A stretch of DNA of 15,950 nucleotides from PALSA-894 sp049698215 (lineage in GTDB: Bacteria; Pseudomonadota; Alphaproteobacteria; Rhizobiales; Xanthobacteraceae). Below the pieces are notes generated by a model. It was given only the letters and a program-made list of their open reading frames with translations, was not told where the DNA came from and made no database searches. Numbering within the stretch: the stretch's first letter is position 1; each line of letters starts with the position of its first letter. A program made the position numbers and the translations under genes. The stretch is taken from NCBI GenBank assembly GCA_049698215.1, contig JBAVXH010000325.1, forward strand, positions 1 through 15,950. The letters are read 5' to 3'. This document shows positions 1 through 7,545 of the stretch, in pieces.

Positions 1-1
1 G

Positions 2-652
2 GCCACGGCCGCGCAACCCGCCGCGCCGCCACAGCCGACGGCAGCACGGCCGAGCCATGCGGGCAGCAGCAGCGTGATTGCCCTCGACACGCAGCAGCAA
101 ACGACCATCGGCCAGGCGCTCGCGCAACGCGGGGTGAAGCCGTTGTCCAACATTATCTTTTCGATTGCGGTGGGCACCAAGGTGCCGGCCGCGGTGCTGT
201 TGCGGGCGCTGCCCTCCGACCTCGTGACGTTCATCCCGCAGTATCGTGGCTACAGTTACGTCGTGGTCGAGGAGCAGATCGTGATCGTCGATCCCGGCAC
301 GCAGGAGATCGTCGCGATCGTGCCGTACACCCCCACGGCTCCGGCCACGCGCACTGTCGAGACGCCCAAGTCGCGGACGCCCGTGGCGGAGAAACCGATG
401 GTGAACCGGCCGGTGAACCTGAATACCGAGGAGAACGCCGTGGGCCGCCGCCCGGCTACGGAGCAGCGGAGGAAGACCACGCGCTCGGTGGTCAAGCGCG
501 AGCATCGCGAAGAGCACGCGCCGCGCACCGTGACGGTCGAGGAGTCATCCGAGCCAGTGCGGGGTCCGGCGTTCCGGAGCCACCGCTACGTCGATGACGA
601 CGAGGTGATCGTCGCGCCGCGCCAGAATGGGTTCTTTGGATTTTTCCGGTAG
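2..652 (+). CDS. DUF1236 domain-containing protein, 5' end missing
   Basis: The frame is open from base 2, so the start codon lies outside the window and 216 C-terminal residues are visible. Just after a Pro/Ala-rich stretch comes a region of about 80 residues ending in RGYSYVVVEEQIVIVDP, which matches my memory of the DUF1236 signature of short exported proteins common in Bradyrhizobium and relatives. Biochemical function is unknown. The last 100 residues are low-complexity and highly charged (Arg/Glu/Pro), ending in an aromatic GFFGFFR tail. Homologues usually start with a signal peptide, which would be upstream of the window, so a periplasmic location is inferred and not seen. The gene converges on the GlsB-type gene, with a hairpin terminator between them. 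The ATG/GTG codons near position 74 are internal and probably not the real start. Confidence 0.75.
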   Translation, partial: ATAAQPAAPPQPTAARPSHAGSSSVIALDTQQQTTIGQALAQRGVKPLSNIIFSIAVGTKVPAAVLLRALPSDLVTFIPQYRGYSYVVVEEQIVIVDPGTQEIVAIVPYTPTAPATRTVETPKSRTPVAEKPMVNRPVNLNTEENAVGRRPATEQRRKTTRSVVKREHREEHAPRTVTVEESSEPVRGPAFRSHRYVDDDEVIVAPRQNGFFGFFR

Positions 653-671
653 GCGCGTGGCGACAAGCGAA

Positions 672-705
672 AAAAGAGGGCGGCCCAGCGCGCCGCCCTC
701 TCTTG
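672..705. terminator. Rho-independent terminator between convergent genes
   Basis: A perfect 10-bp GC-rich stem (AGAGGGCGGC at 675-684 with GCCGCCCTCT at 692-701) encloses a 7-base loop. The six A residues before the stem become a T tract when read on the minus strand, so it is a good intrinsic terminator for the minus-strand membrane-protein gene. Read on the plus strand it is followed only by TCTTGTT, so it is weaker for the DUF1236 gene. Confidence 0.8.
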
Positions 706-724
706 TTACTCGCCGCTTGGCCCG

Positions 725-985
725 TCAGATCCTGCGATCGCGCGGCGCGAACAGGCCCCACACCACCAGCACGACGATCGCGCCGACCACGGCACCGATC
801 AGGCCGGCGCCCTCGTTCGCCTGATACCAGCCGAGCTTCTGCCCGAGATAGGTCGCGACGAATGCGCCGGCGATGCCGAGCAGCGTGGTAAGGATGAAAC
901 CCGAAGGCTCGTTCGACCCGGGATGAAGAAACTTGGCGATGACGCCGGCCACGAAGCCGATGATGATGGTCCAGAGAATGCTCAT
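725..985 (-). CDS. GlsB/YeaQ/YmgE family stress-response membrane protein
   Basis: This is an 86-residue, very hydrophobic protein with three predicted membrane segments at about residues 3-19, 28-48 and 59-79. The glycine-rich pattern (IIGFVAGVIAKFLHPG, then LLGIAGAFVATYLGQ, then GLIGAVVGAIVVLVVWGL) is that of the transglycosylase-associated/GlsB family. These small inner-membrane proteins are induced by envelope and general stress; no enzymatic activity is established. Length is normal for the family. The ATG at 985 lies 10 nt downstream of the stop of a small, apparently frameshifted membrane-protein gene, so the two were probably co-transcribed. The strong minus-strand terminator at 672-705 ends the unit. 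The upstream sequence shows only a weak Shine-Dalgarno (GAAAG). Confidence 0.9.
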   Translation of the reverse strand: MSILWTIIIGFVAGVIAKFLHPGSNEPSGFILTTLLGIAGAFVATYLGQKLGWYQANEGAGLIGAVVGAIVVLVVWGLFAPRDRRI

Positions 986-995
986 GGCGCTGCTT

Positions 996-1123
996 TCAGA
1001 ATTTCAGGATTGCGCTGACGATCAGCACGATCACACCGCCGAAATGACGTCGCCAATGAAGAACCCCAGCCGGCGCGCCGGATCGGATGGGTAGGGGAAA
1101 TAGGGTTCGTGGCTCAGGGTCAT
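996..1123 (-). pseudogene. Small membrane protein gene, apparently frameshifted
   Basis: From the ATG at 1123 the minus strand reads MTLSHEPYFPYPSDPARR, continues LGFFIGDVI, then stops after 30 residues at 1031. In the neighbouring frame the coding pattern carries straight on from about position 1041 as GGVIVLIVSAILKF, with a stop at 996-998. Joining the two gives a protein of about 43 residues with a Pro/Tyr-rich start and one C-terminal membrane helix. This is a plausible small inner-membrane protein in an operon with the GlsB-type gene that starts 10 nt further on. A single missing base in the ATTTCGGCGG stretch would explain the break. I do not recognise a named family. A sequencing error or a recent mutation is equally possible. 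The 30-residue version could also be the real product, but it would lose its membrane anchor. Confidence 0.5.
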
Positions 1124-1165
1124 CGGTCCACGTGAAACGTGCGTCGGCGGTCCCGGTTCCCGATC

Positions 1166-2230
1166 TTAGTGCCGAAAACCTCGGGACAACGTACCGGCCA
1201 GCCAGCGCAGTGGCGCGGTGATCCGCCACGACGTTGAGGAGCGGAGCGCCGCCAGCTGCTCTGCTTCGAGGCTTGCTTGGTCGACCCTCTTCTCCAATAT
1301 CTCAGTGCGTCTTTGCTCTCGCGCCAGCAAGTCTTGCAGGTACCGCAGTTGAGACGTGGCGTGGTCCATGTCGCCAGGCCGCGCGATCATGTGCCGTTTG
1401 ATCGGCAGGCGCTTGTCGTCGATCGCCCGCACTTCGAACTCAATCGCCGCGGCGACGTCCGGATCGGCGAGGCGGCGCGTGAGGAGCGGCCAGCGGTCGC
1501 CGTATATGTCGACGATATGGTCCTGCAGCTCCGTATCGTTCTTGTCGAGTGCGAAGCCGAGCACCTCGCGGCAGCCTGCCCGGTAGAAGTCCGCGAACCG
1601 GGGGCGGCACAGGAAGATCTTGTTCGGAAAGATCGCAAACGGCGCAAGCTCGGGACCCCGCGCAAGAAATGCGAATAAACCTGACACCACGCCGGGCCAG
1701 TGAGGGTTGAAGACGTCGTCCAGAACCGCGATGCCGTGGGGCGCGAGGCTCGCGTCTGCGAGCTCCAGGTCGTTGAGCGTGAGTGCGCGCGTGTGTCCGC
1801 CGTCGATCGAGCAAAATCGCAGGCCGGCAAGGCCGTGTTCCTTCTCGGAGCCGCGGATCTCGACGGAGGATTTCGCCACCGTGCGGACCTGTGCGCGCGG
1901 AAACAGATACTGCAGGTGCCCTTGAAACGCGGCGAGGCTTCCCTGGCCGGAGTCATCGACGTTAAGGTCCTGACGGTCGAACAGGTCGATCGCAATCAGG
2001 GTCTCGTCCGGGCGGGCGGCCGCGATCAGCGCGAGCGCCGAGCAACCATGATGAACTCCGACCTCCGCGATGTTGCCCGTAAGGCCTGCCTCCTCCTGGA
2101 GCCAGATGAGCTCCATCATGGCCAATGCAGTGGTCTGGTACATCCAGCCTTCGATGCGATCCGAGTAGGTGAGATAGCGATAGGCCGCAGCGAGCCGGGC
2201 GAGGGAGGGGGATGCGGCGTGGCTGTCCAT
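1166..2230 (-). CDS. Class I SAM-dependent methyltransferase with C-terminal coiled coil
   Basis: This 354-residue protein has a Rossmann-type methyltransferase domain. Motif I is IAEVGVHHGCS (residues 54-64), the acidic end of strand 2 is LIAIDLFD (D82), and a later strand reads FCSIDGGHT near residue 139. The layout fits the Methyltransf_24/TylF-like group, whose members methylate sugars or small molecules; the substrate cannot be told. After residue 280 there is a heptad-like helical tail (LARDQR.. type, rich in Glu/Arg/Leu) ending in LRSSTSWRITAPLRWL. That ending is common on glycosyltransferases and methyltransferases of surface-polysaccharide loci, so a role in polysaccharide or glycan modification is inferred. 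The ATG at 2230 is only 15 nt after the CCA end of tRNA-Thr and has no visible Shine-Dalgarno. The conserved SDRIEGWMY segment argues against a much later start. Confidence 0.8.
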   Translation of the reverse strand: MDSHAASPSLARLAAAYRYLTYSDRIEGWMYQTTALAMMELIWLQEEAGLTGNIAEVGVHHGCSALALIAAARPDETLIAIDLFDRQDLNVDDSGQGSLAAFQGHLQYLFPRAQVRTVAKSSVEIRGSEKEHGLAGLRFCSIDGGHTRALTLNDLELADASLAPHGIAVLDDVFNPHWPGVVSGLFAFLARGPELAPFAIFPNKIFLCRPRFADFYRAGCREVLGFALDKNDTELQDHIVDIYGDRWPLLTRRLADPDVAAAIEFEVRAIDDKRLPIKRHMIARPGDMDHATSQLRYLQDLLAREQRRTEILEKRVDQASLEAEQLAALRSSTSWRITAPLRWLAGTLSRGFRH

Positions 2231-2245
2231 GGCGGAAGGAGCTGC

Positions 2246-2320
2246 TGGTGCTGCCGGTAAGGATTGAACTTACGACCTCCCCCTTACCAAGGGGGTGCTC
2301 TACCACTGAGCTACGGCAGC
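2246..2320 (-). tRNA. tRNA-Thr (anticodon GGT)
   Basis: On the minus strand a complete cloverleaf can be folded by eye. The 7-bp acceptor stem is GCTGCCG/CGGCAGC, the D arm GCTC...GAGC, the anticodon stem CCCCC/GGGGG with loop TTGGTAA (anticodon GGT, threonine ACC/ACT), and the T arm GTAAG-TTCAATC-CTTAC. It has discriminator A and an encoded CCA (75 nt with CCA). There is no terminator before the methyltransferase gene 15 nt downstream, so transcripts may read into it. Confidence 0.97.
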
Positions 2321-2395
2321 GCGCCGGCGGAAAACGTGTAAATCACGGCCGGAAACGGCGCGGTCTTGCCACAAGGGGGAGGGGGGCGCAAGCGT

Positions 2396-2872
2396 TCACC
2401 CAAACCGCCGCAAATGCTCCTTCGCCCCTGTGCTCGCGTTCTGCCGGTCCGCGAGCTTGAGCAGCACCTTCTTGATCCGCTCGGCCGCGAAGTCCTGCTG
2501 CGCGAGCGCCATGCCGCGGTCGAAGTTCTCCTCGTAGCGTGCGATCAGCCCGTCGCGGAAGGTAAAGTGCGAGGTGCCTTCGAACACCACCGGCTTGCCT
2601 TCCGCCCCGGACATTCCCGAGGCGTAGCTGAAGCGGTAGCGCGCGTAGGCCTGCCTCCCGTCGCTCAACGGATCGAGGAAATCCCAGCGGTAGTTCGAGC
2701 CGGTGTCGTGGAAGTGCTGCAGCATCTCGGCGATGGCCTTGCGGCCTTTGTACTCGCCGAAGAATCCGTCGTCGTAGACGCCGTCCTCGGTGAACAGCCC
2801 CGAGAATGCCGCGCCGTCGTTCGCCGCCACGGCACTCGCAAAGCGCGATAACAGATCGGAAAAATCCAGCAC
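2396..2872 (-). CDS. SnoaL-like / NTF2-fold nuclear transport factor 2 family protein
   Basis: A 158-residue protein with the pattern of the SnoaL-like NTF2 fold. It has an N-terminal helix (LLSRFASAVAANDGAAFSGL) leading into LFTEDGVYDDGFFGEYKGR, then alternating strands YRWDFLDPLSD, YARYRFSYASG, VVFEGTSHFTFRDGLIARYEE. This family contains ester and amide hydrolases, isomerases and many ligand-binding proteins of unknown role, so no reaction is assigned. The frame is open further upstream, but the preferred start is the GTG at 2872. It is preceded by a good Shine-Dalgarno (GGAGG, 5 nt away), and the upstream extension is Arg/Ser-rich and antisense to the conserved small gene on the other strand. 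The gene is divergent from that small gene and murA, with about 52 bp between starts. Confidence 0.75.
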   Translation of the reverse strand: MLDFSDLLSRFASAVAANDGAAFSGLFTEDGVYDDGFFGEYKGRKAIAEMLQHFHDTGSNYRWDFLDPLSDGRQAYARYRFSYASGMSGAEGKPVVFEGTSHFTFRDGLIARYEENFDRGMALAQQDFAAERIKKVLLKLADRQNASTGAKEHLRRFG

Positions 2873-2924
2873 GGGCGCCTCCGTTGCCTTTTCAGTGCGC
2901 GGCTTGCGGCCTAGCTTAGCCGTT

Positions 2925-3098
2925 ATGACGGACCGGCCAAAGCTGAGCGAAAAGGACTTGCGTGCACAGCGGCTTGAGGCCGCGCTGCGCGAAAACCTCA
3001 AGCGCCGCAAGGCGCAAACGCGCGGCCGCGCGGATACGCGGCAAACGGCGGAACCTCACGATTCCGCCGGAATTGCCCCTGACAAGGACAATGGGTAG
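2925..3098 (+). CDS. Small Lys/Arg-rich hypothetical protein preceding murA
   Basis: A 57-residue protein that starts MTDRPKLSEKDLRAQRLEAA and continues through a strongly basic helical stretch (ALRENLKRRKAQTRGR) to a polar tail. I recognise this type of short basic protein as commonly found directly before murA in Bradyrhizobium-like genomes, but it has no known function. There is no signal or membrane segment. The stop is 29 nt before the murA ATG and both lie on the same strand, so it is probably the first gene of the murA transcript. An earlier in-frame ATG exists at 2790, but it would run over the SnoaL-like gene and lacks the conserved look of the MTDRPKLSEK start. Confidence 0.7.
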   Translation: MTDRPKLSEKDLRAQRLEAALRENLKRRKAQTRGRADTRQTAEPHDSAGIAPDKDNG

Positions 3099-3127
3099 AC
3101 CGGCGGGCCGGGTAAACGGGGACTGTC

Positions 3128-4417
3128 ATGGACCGTATTCGCATTGTCGGCGGCAAGCCGCTTCACGGCACGATTCCGATTTCCGGCGCGAAAAACGCGA
3201 CGCTGCCGCTGATGATCGCGAGCCTGCTCACCGACGATACGCTGGTGCTGGAAAACGTCCCGCGCCTCGCCGACGTGGGCCTGCTGCAGCACATCCTGAG
3301 CAACCACGGCGTCGACATCATGGTCAAGGGCAAGCGCCCCGGCGACGAGGATCACCAAGGCCAGACCCTGCATATCTCCGCGGCGCGCATCGTCGACACC
3401 ACCGCGCCCTACGAACTTGTTTCGAAAATGCGCGCGAGTTTCTGGGTGGTCGGGCCGCTGCTCGCCCGTATGGGGGTGGCGAAGGTGTCGCTGCCGGGCG
3501 GCTGCGCCATTGGCACGCGGCCCGTCGACCTGCTGATCATGGCGCTGGAGCGTCTCGGGGCGGAGATCGAGATCGACGCCGGCTACGTCATCGCGCGCGC
3601 CAAGTCCGGATTGAAAGGCGGCGAGATCAACTTTCCGAAGGTCACCGTCGGCGGCACCCACACGGCGCTGATGGCGGCCTCGCTCGCCAGCGGCGAGACC
3701 GTGATCGAGAATGCGGCGCGCGAGCCCGAGATTGTCGATGTCGCGGAATGTCTCAACAAGATGGGCGCGAAGATTTCCGGCGCCGGCACCTCGCGCATCG
3801 TGATCGAAGGCGTGTCGCGGCTCAACGGCGCGCGGCACGCCGTGCTGCCCGACCGCATCGAGACCGGCACCTACGCGATGGCGGTCGCGAGGACCGGCGG
3901 CGATGTGCTGCTCGAAGGCGCGCGGCCGGAATTGCTTCAATCCGCGCTCGACACGTTGACGCAGGCGGGCGCCGAGGTTTCGGCGACGAACGCGGGTATT
4001 CGCGTTGCGCGGAACGGCGGCGGCATCCGCCCGGTCGACGTCACGACCGAGCCGCATCCGGGCTTCCCGACTGATCTACAGGCGCAACTGATGGCGCTGA
4101 TGACGCGTGGCAAAGGCACCTCGCGCATCACCGAGACGATCTTCGAGAACCGCTTCATGCACGTGCAGGAGCTCGCCCGGCTCGGCGCACGCATTTCGCT
4201 CAACGGCCAGGACGCCGTGATCGAGGGTGTGGAGAAACTGAAAGGCGCGCCGGTGATGGCGACCGATCTGCGCGCCTCGGTCTCGCTGGTGATCGCCGCG
4301 CTGGCCGCGGAGGGGGAGACGATGGTGAATCGGGTCTATCATCTCGATCGTGGCTTCGAGCGGCTCGAGGACAAGCTCGGCCGTTGCGGCGCAACCGTCG
4401 AGCGAATTTCCGGCTAG
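3128..4417 (+). CDS. murA: UDP-N-acetylglucosamine 1-carboxyvinyltransferase
   Basis: MurA transfers enolpyruvate from phosphoenolpyruvate to UDP-GlcNAc, the first committed step of peptidoglycan synthesis in the cytoplasm. The 429-residue length is normal. Visible landmarks are the N-terminal PISGAKNA (K22, N23, substrate binding), the catalytic-loop segment SLPGGCAIGTRPVDL with the active-site cysteine (C126, the residue attacked by fosfomycin), and the C-terminal RITETIFENRFMHVQEL and DLRASVSLVIAALAAEG segments. It follows the small basic gene by 29 nt. Its TAG stop overlaps the stop of the convergent AlgX-like gene in a single CTAG, leaving no room for a terminator between them. In related genomes a DUF2948 gene usually follows murA; here that gene lies about 7 kb away. 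Confidence 0.98.
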   Translation: MDRIRIVGGKPLHGTIPISGAKNATLPLMIASLLTDDTLVLENVPRLADVGLLQHILSNHGVDIMVKGKRPGDEDHQGQTLHISAARIVDTTAPYELVSKMRASFWVVGPLLARMGVAKVSLPGGCAIGTRPVDLLIMALERLGAEIEIDAGYVIARAKSGLKGGEINFPKVTVGGTHTALMAASLASGETVIENAAREPEIVDVAECLNKMGAKISGAGTSRIVIEGVSRLNGARHAVLPDRIETGTYAMAVARTGGDVLLEGARPELLQSALDTLTQAGAEVSATNAGIRVARNGGGIRPVDVTTEPHPGFPTDLQAQLMALMTRGKGTSRITETIFENRFMHVQELARLGARISLNGQDAVIEGVEKLKGAPVMATDLRASVSLVIAALAAEGETMVNRVYHLDRGFERLEDKLGRCGATVERISG

Positions 4418-5976
4418 CGCCCCCGATCCGGTGTCCCGCTTGTGGCGCGGGATGGTGCCATCATCTCCTCAAGGTGCCGTCGCAACGTCGGCGTGACCGG
4501 CAACTCGTAGACCTTGCCGTCGGGAGTGGTGCTGAAGAAGCGCAGCCGCGCCGGGTCATTCACGCCGTTGGACGGGATTACGATCCGAAAGCCGATCCTC
4601 TGGACTTGTTTGGTGGGTGCGACGTCGAGCCGGAAAAGCGACATCCGCCCGGCGCCAACTGCCCGCGTGTCATCGTACGCCAGAGCGAGCTTCGCATTTG
4701 TCGCAGGGTCTACCGCCCATCCGACGAACTCGATCCGTTCCCCGGTATCGGTTGCTCCCGCCACAGTGCCGCCGATGCCACTGGAACGCGCGATCGCTTC
4801 ATTCAGCGACGGTGCATCCCGCAGCAGGTACTCATTCTCGACCGCTTCGGACACCGGCGGCCGCATGGTGAGGCTGCGTTCGACCATTTCGAGGATGACG
4901 ACGTCGGGCTTGAGCTCCTGGATCAGCTTGGTTGGGAATGGATAGTGAGCTGTCGCAACGCTGACCGTCCGGCGGAATGTCTCATTCAAGAACGGCGCCA
5001 TGACGTCGCCGAAGGAATCGCCATAGACGAGCGCCGTCGGCGCGGTGGTGAGGCTCGTCGTCGTCTCGACAACCGGTCGAAGCGTCACTTTGTTGTCGAG
5101 GACCCGGCGATCGAGGATGCGGCTCCCTGATTTCAGCGAAAAGACTGGATCAGCTTCGCCGACCGGCGGAATATTCCAGGTCCTGTAGCCCTGCGTGATC
5201 GCGTAATCGGACAGCGCGAGCGGCTGAAGCGCGGGCAAAAGCTTCCTGGCTTCTTTCATCGCTGCCGAATAGGCGATGAATGCGCCGAGCGCGTTCCAGT
5301 GATCTTCGTATTTGTGATAGAGGAGCGCCCGTTCTTTCGCGGCCCAGAGATCGCGTCTTGGATCGACGACGACCAGAGTCGATCCGCGTTCTTTCAGCCG
5401 CCGCACGATCTGATCGAGCCGCGTTTCCGGCCAGACGCGATTGACGTAACGCGGCAGATATTCGGGATAAATCGTGTGCTGGTTTGGCGCAACGACGATG
5501 ACCATGGCGGCCCCCTGGGCTTTCACCCATCGTTGTTGGGCCTCCATCAGGTCGATCCATTCGTCCAGGTCCCCGTCGGTGAACCGGTTCAGCGCACGAA
5601 CCTGATCGAGAACGTCGGAATCCGTCTTGAGGAAGAACCAGCCTTCCTTTCCCATGAACATGCCGGGGATCGCGGACACGCCGATGGCGCTGCGAACGCG
5701 AATGTTCAGCTGCACCATCTCAGCGCGCAGGCCGAAATTGTCGTCAACGAAGGCGATGAACTCGCGGTGAAATTGGCGCAGGTCGCCGAGGGAGAGGGAC
5801 GACGGCACCCCCGGCATGCGCGCCGGGGGACGGTTGTCGAGGAAGCTTGGATCGGTCTGCCGGCCCGCCAACTGGATCAGCGCCGGCGCGAACAGGGTCG
5901 CGAGAACAGCGAGCGCGAGCAGGGCGGACGGAAGCCTGCTCAGCGAAAGACCCAGCGCGGGAAGTTGCTGTCGCAT
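4414..5976 (-). CDS. AlgX/AlgJ-like SGNH-fold polysaccharide O-acetyltransferase
   Basis: A 520-residue envelope protein. An N-terminal signal anchor (hydrophobic residues about 14-36) precedes a periplasmic domain resembling AlgJ/AlgX, which carry acetyl groups onto exopolysaccharide. Seen are FMGKEGWFFLKTDSD (about 106-120), MVIVVAPNQHTIYPEYLP, the LYHKYEDHWNALGAFIAY block (H226) and the nucleophile strand LVYGDSFGD (S321). Together these outline the Ser/His machinery. The residue two before His226 is Glu224 where family members usually have Asp (D-x-H). The last 110 residues look like a beta-rich accessory module starting near FVGWAVDP (about 417), perhaps carbohydrate-binding as in AlgX; this is inference. 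The ATG at 5976 begins 8 nt after the AlgI-like stop, so the two form an operon. An earlier in-frame ATG would overlap that gene extensively and encodes no signal sequence. Confidence 0.85.
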   Translation of the reverse strand: MRQQLPALGLSLSRLPSALLALAVLATLFAPALIQLAGRQTDPSFLDNRPPARMPGVPSSLSLGDLRQFHREFIAFVDDNFGLRAEMVQLNIRVRSAIGVSAIPGMFMGKEGWFFLKTDSDVLDQVRALNRFTDGDLDEWIDLMEAQQRWVKAQGAAMVIVVAPNQHTIYPEYLPRYVNRVWPETRLDQIVRRLKERGSTLVVVDPRRDLWAAKERALLYHKYEDHWNALGAFIAYSAAMKEARKLLPALQPLALSDYAITQGYRTWNIPPVGEADPVFSLKSGSRILDRRVLDNKVTLRPVVETTTSLTTAPTALVYGDSFGDVMAPFLNETFRRTVSVATAHYPFPTKLIQELKPDVVILEMVERSLTMRPPVSEAVENEYLLRDAPSLNEAIARSSGIGGTVAGATDTGERIEFVGWAVDPATNAKLALAYDDTRAVGAGRMSLFRLDVAPTKQVQRIGFRIVIPSNGVNDPARLRFFSTTPDGKVYELPVTPTLRRHLEEMMAPSRATSGTPDRGR

Positions 5977-5984
5977 CGCGCGGC

Positions 5985-7418
5985 CTAGAACCGGAAGTAG
6001 ATGAACGGGTTGTAGTTGCCGCCCGCAATCGAGAGCACGGACAGAAGCAGGATCGCGTACAGCGCTGCGGACATGACCCCGCCACCCGCGGCATCGAGCA
6101 TCGCGCGTCTGCCGCCATGCAAGCTGCCGGCGTAGGCAACGATCCGTTGGACGAGCTGCGCCAGATAGGGCGTCGACCCAACGGCGCCGATGATCAGGGC
6201 GAGCGCGACGTCCGGTTGGAGATGGAGCCACACGTGATGCGCGATGCTATCCCCGGATCCGAAACCGGCCATGGCCCGCAAGTGGCCCGCCGCTTGCGGC
6301 AGATCGTCGGCGCGGAAGAACACCCATCCAACGGTCACGACGAGAATGACGTAGAGGTGCCGGAATTCGGAGCCGAGGCGTTGAAGTAACGGCCCGAGCC
6401 CGGTTCTTTCAAGAACGAGGAAGAAGCCGTGATAAAGGCCCCAGACCACGAACGTCCATTTCGCGCCGTGCCAAAGCCCGCACAGCAGGAAAACCACCAG
6501 CAGATTGAAGTATGTGCGGTAGGCGCCGGCTCTGCTTCCGCCGAGCGGAATATAGAGATAGTCCCGGAACCAGGTGGATAACGTGATGTGCCAGCGGCGC
6601 CAGAATTCGGTGATCGACTGAGCGATGTACGGGTAGTTGAAATTAAGTGGAAAATAGATGCCGATCATCAAGCCAAGGCCGATCGCCATATTCGAGTAGC
6701 CGGCAAAATCGAAATAGATCTGCAACCCGTAGCCGGCGGCGGCGAGCCAGGCTAACGAAGCATCGAGATTTCCGACCGGGATCTTGTAGATCGCGTCGAC
6801 AGGCGCGGCCAGCGTGTTCGCGATCAGCACTTTCTGGCCAAGGCCGATGATGAAGAACTTGAGGCCCAGGGCGAATTTCTCGAGCGTGACGACACGCTGG
6901 TGAATTTCCTTGGTCACGGTACCGAACCTCACGATCGGCCCGGCGATCAATTGAGGGAACATCGCGATGTAGAGAAGAACCTTGACGGGATCGCGTTCGA
7001 CCACGAAGTCGCCGCGATAGACATCGACGAGATATGAGATGGCGTGAAACGTGAAGAACGAAATGCCGATGGGTAAGTGAATGTGCGGCACCGGCAGACT
7101 GGCCGCCGGAACAATGTCGTTCCATGATTCGACGAAGAAGCCGAGGTATTTGAACACGAGCAGGCCGGCGAGATTGAGCGCGACGCCGATTGTCAGGATC
7201 GCGCGGGCCCGCGATCCCGAATTGGCGGCGATCCAGCGGGCCGCGGCCCAGTTGCCGATGCCCGACGCGATCATCAGCAACACGTAAAGCCCTTCTCCCC
7301 ACGCATAGAAGAAGAGGCTGAAGACGAGCAGCACCCAATTCTTGAAGGGCAATGCGAAGTAGCAGATGAGGAAAAGCGGCAGGAAATAGAACAGGAATAC
7401 CGAAGACGAAAAAACCAT
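5985..7418 (-). CDS. MBOAT family O-acyltransferase (AlgI-like)
   Basis: This is a 477-residue polytopic inner-membrane protein of the AlgI/DltB branch of membrane-bound O-acyltransferases. These pass acetyl groups across the membrane to a periplasmic partner that modifies a polysaccharide. Typical landmarks are the N-terminal VFSSSVFLFYFLPLFLI, the PIGISFFTFHAISYLVDVYRG segment (about 116-136), FPQLIAGPIVRF (154-165), EFWRRWHITLSTWFRDYLY (H277) and CGLWHGAKW with the invariant catalytic histidine H317. Length is normal. The gene is followed after 8 nt by the AlgX/AlgJ-like gene, its expected partner. No polymerase or other exopolysaccharide genes are in the window, so the polysaccharide is unknown. 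It is divergent from the dioxygenase-like gene across a 127-bp gap. Confidence 0.93.
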   Translation of the reverse strand: MVFSSSVFLFYFLPLFLICYFALPFKNWVLLVFSLFFYAWGEGLYVLLMIASGIGNWAAARWIAANSGSRARAILTIGVALNLAGLLVFKYLGFFVESWNDIVPAASLPVPHIHLPIGISFFTFHAISYLVDVYRGDFVVERDPVKVLLYIAMFPQLIAGPIVRFGTVTKEIHQRVVTLEKFALGLKFFIIGLGQKVLIANTLAAPVDAIYKIPVGNLDASLAWLAAAGYGLQIYFDFAGYSNMAIGLGLMIGIYFPLNFNYPYIAQSITEFWRRWHITLSTWFRDYLYIPLGGSRAGAYRTYFNLLVVFLLCGLWHGAKWTFVVWGLYHGFFLVLERTGLGPLLQRLGSEFRHLYVILVVTVGWVFFRADDLPQAAGHLRAMAGFGSGDSIAHHVWLHLQPDVALALIIGAVGSTPYLAQLVQRIVAYAGSLHGGRRAMLDAAGGGVMSAALYAILLLSVLSIAGGNYNPFIYFRF

Positions 7419-7512
7419 GGTTCCCCAACCGCCGTCTGACGCGGGGACCGTAAGCGAACTCGTTCACGCCGACAAGCGATTGAATGGGCGAGAGAAAAAA
7501 GGCGACGCAAAC

Positions 7513-7540
7513 TTGCCTCACCGTCGCTATTCGCCATAGT
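7513..7540 (+). promoter_or_regulatory. Possible promoter of the dioxygenase-like gene
   Basis: In the 127-bp divergent gap a TTGCCT hexamer at 7513-7518 and CATAGT at 7535-7540 are separated by 16 bp, a weak housekeeping-type match. If it is used, transcription would begin so close to the GTG at 7546 that the ATG at 7567 would be the more likely start. The minus-strand promoter of the AlgI-like gene should also lie in this gap, but I see no clear one. Confidence 0.25.
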
Positions 7541-7545
7541 GTTTC

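Noticed and set aside
1031..1050. Programmed ribosomal frameshift in the small membrane-protein gene
   Set aside because: No slippery heptamer or downstream structure is visible; a single-base deletion or sequencing error is simpler.
2873..3010. Upstream extension of the SnoaL-like gene to an ATG at 3010
   Set aside because: The extension is Ser/Arg-rich and antisense to the small gene before murA, while the GTG at 2872 has a good Shine-Dalgarno at correct spacing.
2962..4074. Long open frames (370 codons plus, 333 codons antisense) over murA
   Set aside because: Arg/Ala-rich shadow translations of a high-GC gene; murA in the third frame has full family motifs.
5977..6231. Upstream start at 6231 for the AlgX-like gene
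   Set aside because: It would overlap the AlgI-like gene by about 250 bp and hide the signal anchor; the ATG at 5976 starts directly before the membrane segment.
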